NCBI RefSeq assembly: GCF_001719045.1 | Contig: NZ_CP015423.1 | Location: 3,319,501 to 3,383,500 of the forward strand | Direction: 5' to 3' | Source: Paenibacillus polymyxa | GTDB taxonomy: Bacteria > Bacillota > Bacilli > Paenibacillales > Paenibacillaceae | Length of the DNA stretch: 64,000 nucleotides | Part shown: positions 8,874-17,418 of the stretch, piece by piece | Layout of the letters: each line of letters starts with the position of its first letter | How positions within the stretch are numbered: the stretch's first letter is position 1 | Notes under the pieces: generated by a model | What the model was told of the DNA's origin: nothing | The model's database searches: none | Seen by the model: the letters and a program-made list of their open reading frames with translations, nothing else | Translations under genes and position numbers: made by a program

Positions 8874-9234
8874 CTAAATGGTAACTGTTTCAGCCAACTC
8901 ACGTATTTTGGCGATAATCCGGTCTTCTTGATTTTCCCCTTCGTTAGAGATCGATTCAGTCGCGTAGGCTGCCAGTTCAGGATGGTGATGAATCATGACG
9001 GCATGTTGTGCCTCCTTGAACATCGGAATATCGTTCGCATCATTGCCGAAGGCGATAAATTGACGGGGCTGCACACCAAGCTTCTGAAGCGCGTTCCATT
9101 TATGGATATTTTGCGGGCTGATGTCCAGCACTTGTTCATTATGGTGTTGATGGATGACCACGCCGAGTGGCGAAAGCTTGGCAGCCAGCCCATCCATATC
9201 GTTATATCCATTACCTTCCTTGGTCGTAAACTAA
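8874..9234 (-). pseudogene. C-terminal fragment of a Cof-type HAD phosphatase
   Basis: The frame encodes the last third of a Cof-type haloacid dehalogenase-like sugar phosphatase: KEGNGYNDMDGL, LDISPQNIHKWNAL and FGNDANDIPMFKEA, the family's motif III/IV region with the metal-binding Asp pair. Reading upstream, homologous-looking sequence continues to about 9234 and then hits a stop. The N-terminal domain with the nucleophile DxD is missing, because the space is occupied by the terminator and coding sequence of pdaA. Normal family members are about 230-280 residues; only ~115 codons remain. No ribosome site precedes the Met codon at 9197. It is best read as a remnant left by a deletion. Confidence 0.8.
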
Positions 9235-9236
9235 AA

Positions 9237-9281
9237 AGCCCGATTCACACTGGCTACGCATGGGCAGGTGTGGATCGGGCT
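9237..9281 (-). terminator. Terminator of pdaA
   Basis: AGCCCGATTCACAC (9237-9250) pairs with GTGTGGATCGGGCT (9268-9281) with one mismatch. On the minus strand it is followed by a T run. It abuts the truncated HAD gene, so the deletion junction lies at this hairpin. Confidence 0.85.
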
Positions 9282-9315
9282 GATAACGTATCGACTCATT
9301 AAATTCAATTACTAT

Positions 9316-10113
9316 TTAGTGATAATGCTTCACCTTAAGGTCGTCTAGACTTTTAAACTCATACCCTTGCTTGCGAGCCTCATCGATGATGGAACCAAGC
9401 GCCTCGGCATTGTCCTTGGATACGGAGTGGAGCAGAATAACCGCACCAGGGTGGAGCTGACCAATCACTTGACGATAGGCATAGTCCGTTCCTTGATGGA
9501 TATTTGTGTCCCAGTCCTTGTAAGCCACGGACCAGAATACGCTCGTATATCCGGCTTCTCGACAGGAAGCCAATGCTTTTTCACTAAAAATGCCGCGAGG
9601 CGGCCGGACGTATTTCATTTCTTTTTGCCCGGTTAGCTCTGCCGATGCATTTCGTACCCGATCTAGCTCAGACCGGATCTCTGTCGAAGAAATGGTGCTC
9701 ATATCAGGATGGCTCCATGAATGGTTTCCGATAATATGGCCCTCACTGGCCATGCGTCGCATCAAATCAGGCTGGTCTTTTACAAAATGCCCCGTCACAA
9801 AGAAGGCGGCTGGAACCTTTTTGGCCTTCAATACATCCAGCACTTTGGGAGTATACCCATTCTCATAGCCGTTGTCGAAAGTGAGAAATAATTCTTTTTT
9901 AGTGGTATCCCCCAGAAAGATGCCACCTTGCCTTTCGATTAGTTGCATAAAGCCTTCTTGTGCGATGGAAGGCAGCTCCCCTCCCTTACTTTTTTTGAAC
10001 CCAAAATGATAAGGCTGTCCGCCAACAGTCTGAGTAGCCCATGCGGGTTCTGCCGTAACTGTCAACATCCCTATAACTGCAACGCATAGCCACAAGGTAA
10101 ATATTCGCTTCAT
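9316..10113 (-). CDS. pdaA: Delta-lactam-biosynthetic de-N-acetylase (polysaccharide deacetylase)
   Basis: A 265-residue exported protein. A signal peptide is clear (MKRIFTLWLCVAVIGMLTV... ending near AWA, residues 1-26). The NodB domain follows with the PdaA-type variant of motif 1 (TFDNGYENG, where Asn replaces the second Asp of the usual TFDDG), motif 2 HSWSHP, motif 3 RPPRG, and LLHSVS near the end. PdaA removes the acetyl group from N-acetylmuramic acid during spore cortex synthesis so that muramic-delta-lactam can form, which is needed for germination. GGAGGA precedes the ATG. It is a single-gene unit with its own terminator. In Bacillus this gene is forespore-expressed; I could not assign a clear sigma-G promoter here. 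Confidence 0.9.
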   Translation of the reverse strand: MKRIFTLWLCVAVIGMLTVTAEPAWATQTVGGQPYHFGFKKSKGGELPSIAQEGFMQLIERQGGIFLGDTTKKELFLTFDNGYENGYTPKVLDVLKAKKVPAAFFVTGHFVKDQPDLMRRMASEGHIIGNHSWSHPDMSTISSTEIRSELDRVRNASAELTGQKEMKYVRPPRGIFSEKALASCREAGYTSVFWSVAYKDWDTNIHQGTDYAYRQVIGQLHPGAVILLHSVSKDNAEALGSIIDEARKQGYEFKSLDDLKVKHYH

Positions 10114-10234
10114 CTATCTTCCTCCGCTTCCGTCCCGTTCGGGCAAGGTGTGTATGCTTCGGCATATTTCATACCATTTGCAATATCATGCTGATTTATG
10201 CAAGAACTGAACTAACCAAGACTCAAAACACATA

Positions 10235-10263
10235 TTGACATGAATATTAAATCGAAGTAGTAT
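10235..10263 (+). promoter_or_regulatory. Sigma-A promoter of the metNI operon
   Basis: TTGACA (10235-10240), a 17-bp spacer and TAGTAT (10258-10263). An alternative -10, TATACT, begins at 10261. The leader to the ATG at 10376 is about 105 bases and I see no SAM-riboswitch or T-box features in it. Confidence 0.65.
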
Positions 10264-10375
10264 ACTTTATAAAACTCACTAGAATACTCGGATTTAATTC
10301 GATCATTCATGCCAAAGAAAAGCAATCAGCTTAGAACATCTTACATACTTGTGAGAACGGAAGGAGTTAGGACTC

Positions 10376-11398
10376 ATGATTGAACTTAGGAATGTATCCA
10401 AAACCTATGTGAGAAAAGGTCTAAGTATTGAAGCGTTAAAAAATATAAATATCAAAGTGGATAAAGGAGATATCTTCGGGTTTATCGGATTCAGTGGCGC
10501 AGGGAAAAGTACGCTGATCCGTTTGGTCAATCGTCTGGAGAAAGTAACCAGCGGAGAGGTTCTTGTTGAGGGGGAACAGTTAAATACCTATTCGACCTCT
10601 GGGCTGCGAAAGGTAAGAAAGAAGATCGGAATGATCTTTCAGCATTTTAATCTGCTGGAATCGAAAACAGTATTCGACAACATTGCAATTCCGTTGGTGC
10701 TACTTAAGCGCAACAAACGGGAAATAGAGAGGCGTGTAAAAGAGCTTTTGGCGTTCATAGGATTGTCGGACAAGGCGAATAGCTACCCCAGCGAGCTTTC
10801 CGGCGGACAAAAGCAGCGTGTGGGGATTGCACGGGCGCTTGCGAGCAATCCGTCCATTTTGCTCTGTGATGAGGCAACCTCGGCACTTGATCCGCAGACC
10901 ACACAGTCAATTCTCGACTTGCTTCGCAAAATCAATAAGGAATACAAGATCACTATTTTGATCATCACCCATGAGATGTCGGTGATTCAGCGGATTTGCA
11001 ACAAGGTAGCCGTAATGGAAAAGGGGGAAATCATCGAGCAGGGCAATGTCCTGGAGGTATTCGGGCAGCCGCAGCACCCAACGACGCAGAGCTTTGTACG
11101 CACGGTCATTCACGATACGGTACCCGAGAGTGTGCTGCAAACGTTCGAACAGCAAGAATCACAGCGAATATACAAGCTGGAATTTATAGGGCAGGTTGCT
11201 TCTGATCCGGTGGTTCATGAATTGATTCGGCAGCATGATATCCACGTGAACATTTTGTTTGCCAACATGACGGAGATTCAAGAAACGACGATTGGCTATA
11301 TGACGATTCAACTGCGCGGTGGACAGCATGCCGTTCAGCAGGCTGTTGATTTTCTCAAGAGCAAAGGAGTCCATATTCAGGAGGTAGAGAGTCTATGA
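10376..11398 (+). CDS. metN: Methionine ABC transporter ATP-binding protein
   Basis: A 340-residue ABC ATPase of the MetN group. Walker A is GFSGAGKST (~residues 38-46), the Q-loop lies in MIFQHFNLL, the signature is ELSGGQKQR, Walker B is ILLCDEATSALDP and the switch His is in ITHEM. Residues ~265-340 form the C-terminal NIL (ACT-like) domain, which binds methionine and regulates uptake in this family. The gene overlaps the permease gene by 4 bp (ATGA). GGAAGGAG precedes the ATG. The full NIL domain makes methionine (or a derivative) the best substrate call. Confidence 0.9.
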   Translation: MIELRNVSKTYVRKGLSIEALKNINIKVDKGDIFGFIGFSGAGKSTLIRLVNRLEKVTSGEVLVEGEQLNTYSTSGLRKVRKKIGMIFQHFNLLESKTVFDNIAIPLVLLKRNKREIERRVKELLAFIGLSDKANSYPSELSGGQKQRVGIARALASNPSILLCDEATSALDPQTTQSILDLLRKINKEYKITILIITHEMSVIQRICNKVAVMEKGEIIEQGNVLEVFGQPQHPTTQSFVRTVIHDTVPESVLQTFEQQESQRIYKLEFIGQVASDPVVHELIRQHDIHVNILFANMTEIQETTIGYMTIQLRGGQHAVQQAVDFLKSKGVHIQEVESL

Positions 11399-12060
11399 TG
11401 ATTACAGGAACTACGATCACCTGGGATCAACTGTGGGAAGCTTTGTATGAATCCGTGCTCATGGTCAGCATATCATTATTCATTGGCGCCCTGATCGGTA
11501 TCCCTATCGGTATTTTACTCGTCATCACCCGTCCGGGCGGGATTCTGGAGAACAAATGGCTGCACAATATTTTGAATCCGATCATTAACATTGTTCGTTC
11601 CTTACCGTTTATTATCTTGCTGATTGCGATCATTCCGTTAACCCGTCTGATTGTGAATACATCCATTGGGACCAGTGCGGCAATTGTCCCCTTGATTATA
11701 TACATTGCGCCATATATTGGAAGGCTGGTCGAAAACTCGCTGTTGGAGGTAAATCCGGGGATACTGGAGGCAGCAGATGCGATGGGGGCGACCCCGTTTC
11801 AGGTCATTCGATACTTTTTGCTTCCTGAGGCATTCAGTTCTCTGATTTTGTCGTTAACGACAGCAGCCATTGGTCTGATTGGTGCTACTGCTATGGCTGG
11901 TGCGGTCGGCGGAGGCGGAATTGGCGATCTGGCGATCGCATATGGCTATCAACGTTTTGATACGCTGGTTATGCTGATTACCGTCATCATTCTAGTCTTG
12001 TTTGTACAAGGTGTTCAGTCCTTGGGGAACCTATTGTCCCGTAAAGCACGCAGGGGCTAA
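11395..12060 (+). CDS. metI: Methionine ABC transporter permease
   Basis: A 221-residue integral membrane protein with about five to six membrane segments. It has the MetI-type EAA loop (ENSLLEVNPGILEAADAMGA, then TPFQVIRYFLLPEA) that docks on MetN, and AMAGAVGGGGIGDLAIAYGYQRF near the end, which is typical of MetI/MetP. It is translationally coupled to metN by the ATGA overlap. No metQ-like lipoprotein gene follows: the next gene is a convergent MerR regulator whose stop overlaps this gene's 3' end by 4 bp. The binding protein must be encoded elsewhere or have been lost. Confidence 0.9.
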   Translation: MMITGTTITWDQLWEALYESVLMVSISLFIGALIGIPIGILLVITRPGGILENKWLHNILNPIINIVRSLPFIILLIAIIPLTRLIVNTSIGTSAAIVPLIIYIAPYIGRLVENSLLEVNPGILEAADAMGATPFQVIRYFLLPEAFSSLILSLTTAAIGLIGATAMAGAVGGGGIGDLAIAYGYQRFDTLVMLITVIILVLFVQGVQSLGNLLSRKARRG

Positions 12061-12431
12061 ATTAGATGTTTTTCTTTTTCACCTATTGTCTGTTCATAGC
12101 TTGTAATTTTATAATCCATGCGTTCCAACACATTTTCCATATCTTTCATTTTTGCAATGAGCTGCTTGCGCTGCTCTATTAGGAGTTCTTTTCTAGCATT
12201 CATCGTTTCATCACCCTGTTGGAATAACCTAACATACTCAATCAAAATTTCAATGGGAAGTCCTACGCCTCGCATACATTTAATATATTCAACCCATCTG
12301 CAATCTTCTTCCGTGTAATCCCTGATGCCACTTTTATTACGGTTCACACGCGGAATAAGTCCGATGCGTTCATAATAGCGGAGTGTATCCTGAGATAGTT
12401 CAAATTTTTTGCTTACTTCTGCGATCAACAT
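12057..12431 (-). CDS. MerR-family transcriptional regulator (AdhR/NmlR-like)
   Basis: A 124-residue MerR protein: winged helix at residues ~1-70 (EVSKKFELSQDTLRYYERIG, with the family's RYYE motif) and a dimerisation helix at ~80-115. There is no Cys in the metal-sensing positions at the C-terminus; the single Cys residues at ~44 and ~53 resemble the AdhR/NmlR aldehyde-stress group. It lies 100 bp downstream of the aldo/keto reductase gene on the same strand, separated by a hairpin, and preceded by AGGAGGTGAAG. A MerR-type operator sits in the promoter of that reductase, so this protein is its probable regulator. Its stop overlaps the 3' end of metI by 4 bp. Confidence 0.85.
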   Translation of the reverse strand: MLIAEVSKKFELSQDTLRYYERIGLIPRVNRNKSGIRDYTEEDCRWVEYIKCMRGVGLPIEILIEYVRLFQQGDETMNARKELLIEQRKQLIAKMKDMENVLERMDYKITSYEQTIGEKEKHLI

Positions 12432-12458
12432 GCAGACTTCACCTCCTGATTTCTGATC

Positions 12459-12493
12459 AAGAAACGCCCTATGTAAATGGATAGGGCGTTCTT
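12459..12493 (-). terminator. Hairpin between the aldo/keto reductase and merR-type gene
   Basis: AAGAAACGCCCTAT (12459-12472) pairs with ATAGGGCGTTCTT (12481-12493). On the minus strand it lies 38 bp after the reductase stop and just before the ribosome site of the regulator gene; it may end most reductase transcripts and set the regulator level. Confidence 0.75.
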
Positions 12494-12530
12494 GTCGTTT
12501 CTTATTTCGAAACTGTCATTTCATCCATAT

Positions 12531-13511
12531 TTACTGAGCGCCAACTACCGGATGAGGAACATAAGGCTCTTCCAGCAATGCGATTTCTTCAGGTGTTAAC
12601 GTAATCGAAAGAGCAGCTACTGCATCTTCAAGATGAGACGTTTTCGTAGCACCGATAATCGGAGCTGTTACCGGTTCTTTCTGTAGCAACCAGGCAAGTG
12701 CGATTTGAACGCGGGGAACTCCACGTTTTTCTGCGATGGCCGCAACCTGCTCCACGATCAATCGATCGGTATCGGCAGTCGCATCGTATTTAGATTTCGC
12801 AACCTGATCGGTTTCGGAACGGTGTGTTGTTTCCTGCGCACCACGCGTCAATCTTCCACCTGCAAGCGGGCTGTATGGAATCACACCGATTTTTTCTTCC
12901 TTACAAAGCGGCAGCATCTCTCTCTCCTCTTCACGATATAAGAGATTTAAATGATTCTGCATTGATACAAATCGGGTCCATCCATTCTTTTCAGCGACAT
13001 GTAACGCCTTTAGAAACTGCCATGCGTACATAGCAGAAGCACCAATATATCTTGCCTTCCCGGCCTTCACAACATCATGTAATGCTTCCATCGTCTCTTC
13101 AATAGGGGTATTGTAATCCCAGCGATGGATTTGGTACAGATCCACATAATCTGTCCCCAGTCGCTTAAGGCTCTTATCTATTTCACTCATGATAGCCTTT
13201 CGGGAAAGTCCCGCACCATTCGGGCCTTGATGCATACGGAAATGAACCTTTGTCGCGAGGACAATTTCATCTCGATTCGCATAATCCTTTAAAGCCCGTC
13301 CAACAATTTCTTCGCTAGTTCCATCTGAATATACATTCGCGGTATCGAAAAAATTAATACCTAGCTCCAGGGCATTTTTTATAATGGGACGACTGCGCTC
13401 TTCATCTAGTATCCATGGGTGAATCCACCGTTCTGCAACCCCAAAGCCCATACACCCAAGACAAAGCCGGGATACATCCAAGCCGGTATTTCCAAGTTTC
13501 ACATAGTCCAT
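12531..13511 (-). CDS. Aldo/keto reductase
   Basis: The ATG at 13511 (MDYVKLGNTGLDVSRL) is chosen because it matches the normal start of the family and has GCGAGG 9 bases upstream; an in-frame TTG 13 codons earlier lacks a ribosome site. The 326-residue TIM-barrel enzyme shows the catalytic tetrad: Asp and Tyr in FFDTANVYSDG, Lys in LATKVHF and His in YQIHRWD. The C-terminal part (PIIGATKTSHLEDA) is the NADPH-binding region. It reduces aldehydes or ketones with NADPH. The promoter carries a MerR-type operator, and a MerR gene follows, suggesting induction by reactive carbonyl or quinone stress. Confidence 0.9.
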   Translation of the reverse strand: MDYVKLGNTGLDVSRLCLGCMGFGVAERWIHPWILDEERSRPIIKNALELGINFFDTANVYSDGTSEEIVGRALKDYANRDEIVLATKVHFRMHQGPNGAGLSRKAIMSEIDKSLKRLGTDYVDLYQIHRWDYNTPIEETMEALHDVVKAGKARYIGASAMYAWQFLKALHVAEKNGWTRFVSMQNHLNLLYREEEREMLPLCKEEKIGVIPYSPLAGGRLTRGAQETTHRSETDQVAKSKYDATADTDRLIVEQVAAIAEKRGVPRVQIALAWLLQKEPVTAPIIGATKTSHLEDAVAALSITLTPEEIALLEEPYVPHPVVGAQ

Positions 13512-13579
13512 TTGATTATACCTCGCTTTCCTAGATATTGTTTTCTTCAAATGTAGTCTACTCCAGCTACTTACACCGG

Positions 13580-13612
13580 ATATTATTACATTTGGAGTTC
13601 ACTCCAAGTCAA
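13580..13612 (-). promoter_or_regulatory. MerR-type promoter/operator for the aldo/keto reductase
   Basis: A perfect 7+7 dyad around a 2-base centre, TTGGAGTTCACTCCAA (13592-13607), overlaps and follows a minus-strand -35 (TTGACT, 13612-13607). The -10 is an AT-rich TAATAA/TAATAT at 13588-13580, giving a spacer longer than 17 bp, as expected for MerR-activated promoters. The dyad resembles known AdhR/NmlR-group sites. Confidence 0.75.
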
Positions 13613-13785
13613 GCAATTTTGCTCCGGAATGATTCGTGTAGGTCTAATTGTTCAGAATCGGTTCAGTGGGGTTTCGTATACTTCTCTTAGCATAGTTCCT
13701 TGGTTGCATAAATCGTAGAACTAAACATGACTAAAGCCTTTGATAAAACAGGATATATGCCAATAAATAGTGTCTAGGAGTGGAA

Positions 13786-16700
13786 ATGTTGAAACTTGTA
13801 AATCGAAATAAATGGATTGCATCTGCGATGGTATTGGGTATTGCTTCAGGTTCAATCGTATCTCTGCCTTGGGTGGGCGGCGTCCAGACTGCTTATGCAG
13901 CGACAGCAGATACGCAAAGCGAAACTGGATTTGTAACACAAGCTCGCACCTTGGGTTTGATGACAGGCGGTAATCAGGGCGATTTTATGGCACAAAAAAA
14001 TTTGACCCGTGCAGAAGCGGCTAAAATTCTGTGCAGTCTGTTCCAGTTGGAAGTTAACAACCAGTCGCAGACTTCTTTTATGGATGTATCGTCCGATGCA
14101 TGGGGCGCTCCCTATATTGAGGCTGTACGTGCAGCCGGGTATATGACAGGTAACGGGGAGCTGTTCCGTCCGGGGGATGCCATTACCAAGGAAGAACTGA
14201 TCGTATCGCTAGTACGTGCAATGGACTTACAGGATGCCGGCACAGCGAATGCACAGCAAAATGCAGTTCAAGTTGCCCGCTCTTATGGTCTGTTATCAGA
14301 GGATGCTTCTACAACGGATTTGAAAAATCCATTGAACCGGGAGAGTGGTGCGGAAGTATTCGTCAGCCTGCTGGATCATCCGGTAGGAGAAGTGAAATCA
14401 GAGGGGAATACCGTTCGAATCGGAAATATCCCGTACCAGTTGGAAGGATCTTTGCAAGGTTTGTTTGGTGAAAATAACAAAGCTGTATTAAAAGGGGCAA
14501 AATTCGACCTTAACCGTAATTTGCATACACTGACAGGTGTGAATAAGCTGGAAATTAACGCAGACGGTGGCGTTCTTGACGGCAAGGGCGTGTCTTTTGA
14601 GGGGCGCCTGATCGTTAATGGCTCGGTAACCTTGAAGAACATGTCCTCTACAGGGGTATTGGAAATCAAAGGCACAGGGACCCAGCCTGTATCGGCCATT
14701 TTGGAAAATACGGCATGGTCTGGTGTGGAGCTTGGCTCCAAGGATGCCAAGCTGACAGCAACCGGGACGACGAAGATCGACAACCTGACGCTGAAAAATG
14801 ATGCATCGATCGTGACCGAGGGAAATGCCGCGATTAGCCGCGTTTCGTTGCAACAGGGACTGGGCAAGCTGTTGGTTAGCGGCAGTATTGGTTTGCTGGA
14901 TGCATCACAATATGTGGGCGTTCCTTTTATTACGCTGGCTAAGGGAGCTACAATCAACCAGCTTAACCTGCCGGAACAAAAACAGCCGCAGGATGTTATC
15001 ATTAACTATGATGCGATGAAAGAAGCTGTTAGTCTCGTGAATGGCACGACGAACTCGTCCTCTACTGGATCAGTTGTCACGGAAACAGAGAGCAAAGATA
15101 AGAAAAAACACAACAGTGATATTGTCAACGTAGACCGCAGTCAGCTGGAGGCAGAAGTCCATGCAGCCAAAGATCTGCTGGATCGTACAGGTGAGGGTGG
15201 ACCGGATCAGGCACTCTACCCGGCTACGGCGAAGGAAAGCCTGTCGGCAGCAATCCATCAGGCTACGCTGGTACTCAACAATACTACAGCTACACAGGCA
15301 GAGGTAGATCAAGCGCTCAGCACATTGAAACAGGAAGTTTCTGTGTACACAGATTCAGCCACAGAACCGGTGATTGGAACACAGGAATTAGTTAGACTGA
15401 TTCAGGTAGCTTCGACTACCCTTGAGCAAAATCGAATGGTTAGCGACGAATTCCCACCTCTTTGGGATGATTCATTAAGTCAAGCAATTCAATTTGGCAA
15501 TAATGTGTTAGAAGGGAATGCGCCCCAAAATATAGTGGATCGGGAAGTAGTAAGCCTGCGTCGAGTAATTGAAGTCTACAATGCATCAGTAAAACTGAGA
15601 GATGCCTATCTGCATTTTCTCGATGTAACGGATCGTGTGGAGAATTTGAACACAGATAAAGCGCGTTATAAGTCCTTAGTGAGGGAAGGATTAAGCGTAT
15701 ATGTGAATCCATTAACTACAACGGAGCAGTTGGACGAATGGACACAAAAAATAGAAGCTACCACAGAATCATTCTTGGTACTGCAAACAGTGGACTTCTC
15801 AGTGCTTAAAAATACTTTACAAGAAGCGCAGGTTATCTACGATCAGAGTAGCGCTCAAAATGCCGAACTGGGCAACCTCATTCAGGAATATACAGAGAAG
15901 ATGCACACCGCTATGACGCAGCTGGATGTATTGAACTTGAACATGGAGCTGAGTCAAAGGCTTGCGGAATTCACTGCACCAGTGCCTGCTACAACTCGGG
16001 AAAAACTGCAACAGCTGGTTCATGACGTTCATCTAAAACTGCTGTCTGACCCTATCGCTCGTAATTATTTGAATACGGAAATGCTCCCTTTAGAGCAACT
16101 AACAGAACAAGCCAACTTTGCACTCATGATGCCGTTTACTCCTGAGGAGCAATTGGTGATCTCTTATAATCAATTAAGTCAGGCTAAAGGGAACTATATT
16201 GAAAAATATAACGAGAAAAGACTACAATTAAGACACGAAATCATTGAAATGCAGGCATCGATCAATGGAATTTTGGTGCAAAATTCAGGCTCATTAAGCG
16301 CTGAAGCCCAGCAAGCCTTGTCTTCTGCTTCAGAGCATGCCTCCATCTTCTTAGGTTTGCCTAGCTTTGAATTGCAAGACGTGGTTCCTGTATACGAGGA
16401 GTTGCAACAGGTACAGAGCCAGTATGCTGCACCCATAGCAGTGGATACCATGTTCTTAAATTTCAACATAAGTATAGCTAATAATGAAGTTCAGACGTTC
16501 GGCCGTCATTATACCCAACAAGATAACGAAGAACTTCAAGGGCAAATTAATCAGGCAAGCCTTGTGCTTAATACTCCGGATATTACACAGCTTCAGGTAG
16601 ATCAGGCTAACACAGATTTGATTACAGCACTTTCGAACTACCAATCCAAATGGATCGTAACTGATCTTGATATCAATGAGCTCAAGAACATTGCGAACAA

Positions 16701-17256
16701 TCTGCTTACAGTAAATGGTACAGATCCTACGACGGTCTACTTTCACAGAGTAGTGGATGCATACAATCGTCTGGACCAGTATTATCCTATGCCGGAAATC
16801 AAGAAAAATTATATGAATCTGGAAGATGCGATTCAGGAGTATAAAGATTTTATAGCCAGCCAGCAACAAAGCAGCGGAACAGGAAGCAGTGACAGCAGCG
16901 GTGGAGCAACACCACCAAGCGATAGCAGCGGAACAGGAAGCGGCGACAGCAGCGGAGGAGCAACGCCGCCAAGCGATAGCAGCGGAACAGGAAGCGGCGA
17001 CAGCAGCGGTGGAGCAACACCACCGAGCGATAGCAGCGGAATAGGAAGCGGCGACAGCAGCGGTGGAGCAACACCACCAAGCGACAACAGCGGAACAGGA
17101 AGCAGCGATAGCAGCGGTGGAGCAACGCCGCCAAGCGACAACAGCGGAACAGGAAGCGGCGACAGCAGTGGAGGAGTAATACCACCAAGCGATAGCAGCG
17201 GAGACGATTCAGGCTCGATTCCTGGCGGTGGCAATGATGAAGGCATGATTCCTTAA
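13786..17256 (+). CDS. SLH-domain surface protein with helical repeats and a Gly/Ser/Pro tandem-repeat tail
   Basis: The ATG at 13786 follows TAGGAG at the right distance; a GTG two codons earlier is the alternative. The ~1156-residue product has a signal peptide (ending near TAYAA, ~residue 39), then about two SLH motifs (QARTLGLMTGG...NLTRAEAAKIL; AVRAAGYMTGN...ITKEELIVSL) that would bind pyruvylated wall polymer. Residues ~200-410 look like a beta-helical region. From ~450 to ~1025 come many helical segments; at least two (ATAKESLSAAIHQATLVLNN and EELQGQINQASLVLNTPD) look like FIVAR-type three-helix modules. The tail has six 18-residue repeats and ends GGGNDEGMIP with no sorting signal. 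It probably is a structural or adhesive S-layer-associated protein; the adjacent sensor genes may or may not be related. Confidence 0.85.
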   Translation: MLKLVNRNKWIASAMVLGIASGSIVSLPWVGGVQTAYAATADTQSETGFVTQARTLGLMTGGNQGDFMAQKNLTRAEAAKILCSLFQLEVNNQSQTSFMDVSSDAWGAPYIEAVRAAGYMTGNGELFRPGDAITKEELIVSLVRAMDLQDAGTANAQQNAVQVARSYGLLSEDASTTDLKNPLNRESGAEVFVSLLDHPVGEVKSEGNTVRIGNIPYQLEGSLQGLFGENNKAVLKGAKFDLNRNLHTLTGVNKLEINADGGVLDGKGVSFEGRLIVNGSVTLKNMSSTGVLEIKGTGTQPVSAILENTAWSGVELGSKDAKLTATGTTKIDNLTLKNDASIVTEGNAAISRVSLQQGLGKLLVSGSIGLLDASQYVGVPFITLAKGATINQLNLPEQKQPQDVIINYDAMKEAVSLVNGTTNSSSTGSVVTETESKDKKKHNSDIVNVDRSQLEAEVHAAKDLLDRTGEGGPDQALYPATAKESLSAAIHQATLVLNNTTATQAEVDQALSTLKQEVSVYTDSATEPVIGTQELVRLIQVASTTLEQNRMVSDEFPPLWDDSLSQAIQFGNNVLEGNAPQNIVDREVVSLRRVIEVYNASVKLRDAYLHFLDVTDRVENLNTDKARYKSLVREGLSVYVNPLTTTEQLDEWTQKIEATTESFLVLQTVDFSVLKNTLQEAQVIYDQSSAQNAELGNLIQEYTEKMHTAMTQLDVLNLNMELSQRLAEFTAPVPATTREKLQQLVHDVHLKLLSDPIARNYLNTEMLPLEQLTEQANFALMMPFTPEEQLVISYNQLSQAKGNYIEKYNEKRLQLRHEIIEMQASINGILVQNSGSLSAEAQQALSSASEHASIFLGLPSFELQDVVPVYEELQQVQSQYAAPIAVDTMFLNFNISIANNEVQTFGRHYTQQDNEELQGQINQASLVLNTPDITQLQVDQANTDLITALSNYQSKWIVTDLDINELKNIANNLLTVNGTDPTTVYFHRVVDAYNRLDQYYPMPEIKKNYMNLEDAIQEYKDFIASQQQSSGTGSSDSSGGATPPSDSSGTGSGDSSGGATPPSDSSGTGSGDSSGGATPPSDSSGIGSGDSSGGATPPSDNSGTGSSDSSGGATPPSDNSGTGSGDSSGGVIPPSDSSGDDSGSIPGGGNDEGMIP
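16870..17193 (+). repeat. Six tandem 54-bp coding repeats
   Basis: Six uninterrupted units, each encoding a variant of SSGTGSGDSSGGATPPSD, with single-residue differences (GSS/GSG, SSG/NSG, GTG/GIG, GAT/GVI). The nucleotide units are nearly identical, so the copy number is expected to vary between strains by slippage. Confidence 0.95.
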
Positions 17257-17287
17257 TAAGGGAAATGCAGGGAGTACAAGGGTGTAT

Positions 17288-17338
17288 AAAAGGGGACGAT
17301 TCCGCACAGATTTTTGTCTGCGGCGGGCGTCCCTTTTT
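17288..17338 (+). terminator. Terminator of the SLH protein gene
   Basis: AAAGGGGACG (17289-17298) pairs with CGTCCCTTTT (17328-17337), with an inner CCGC-CAGA/TCTGCGG stem, followed by a T run. Confidence 0.85.
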
Positions 17339-17418
17339 GCATGGGCAGCGCTTCTAATACAGCTGGTTAGAATAACCGATACTAAAAGATAGACGATATT
17401 GAAAAGAGCGGGGGATTT

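Noticed and set aside
10264..10375. SAM (S-box) riboswitch before metN
   Set aside because: The leader is only about 105 bases and lacks the conserved S-box helices and a terminator.
14376..15002. 208-codon minus-strand frame within the SLH protein gene
   Set aside because: Opposite-strand shadow of a well-supported surface protein; low-complexity translation and no start signal.
16870..17193. Possible CRISPR array
   Set aside because: The repeats are directly adjacent 54-bp coding units with no spacers and stay in frame in a surface protein.
16833..17246. Leu/Pro-repeat minus-strand frames opposite the tandem repeat
   Set aside because: They exist only because the 54-bp repeat has no stops on that strand; no ribosome site.
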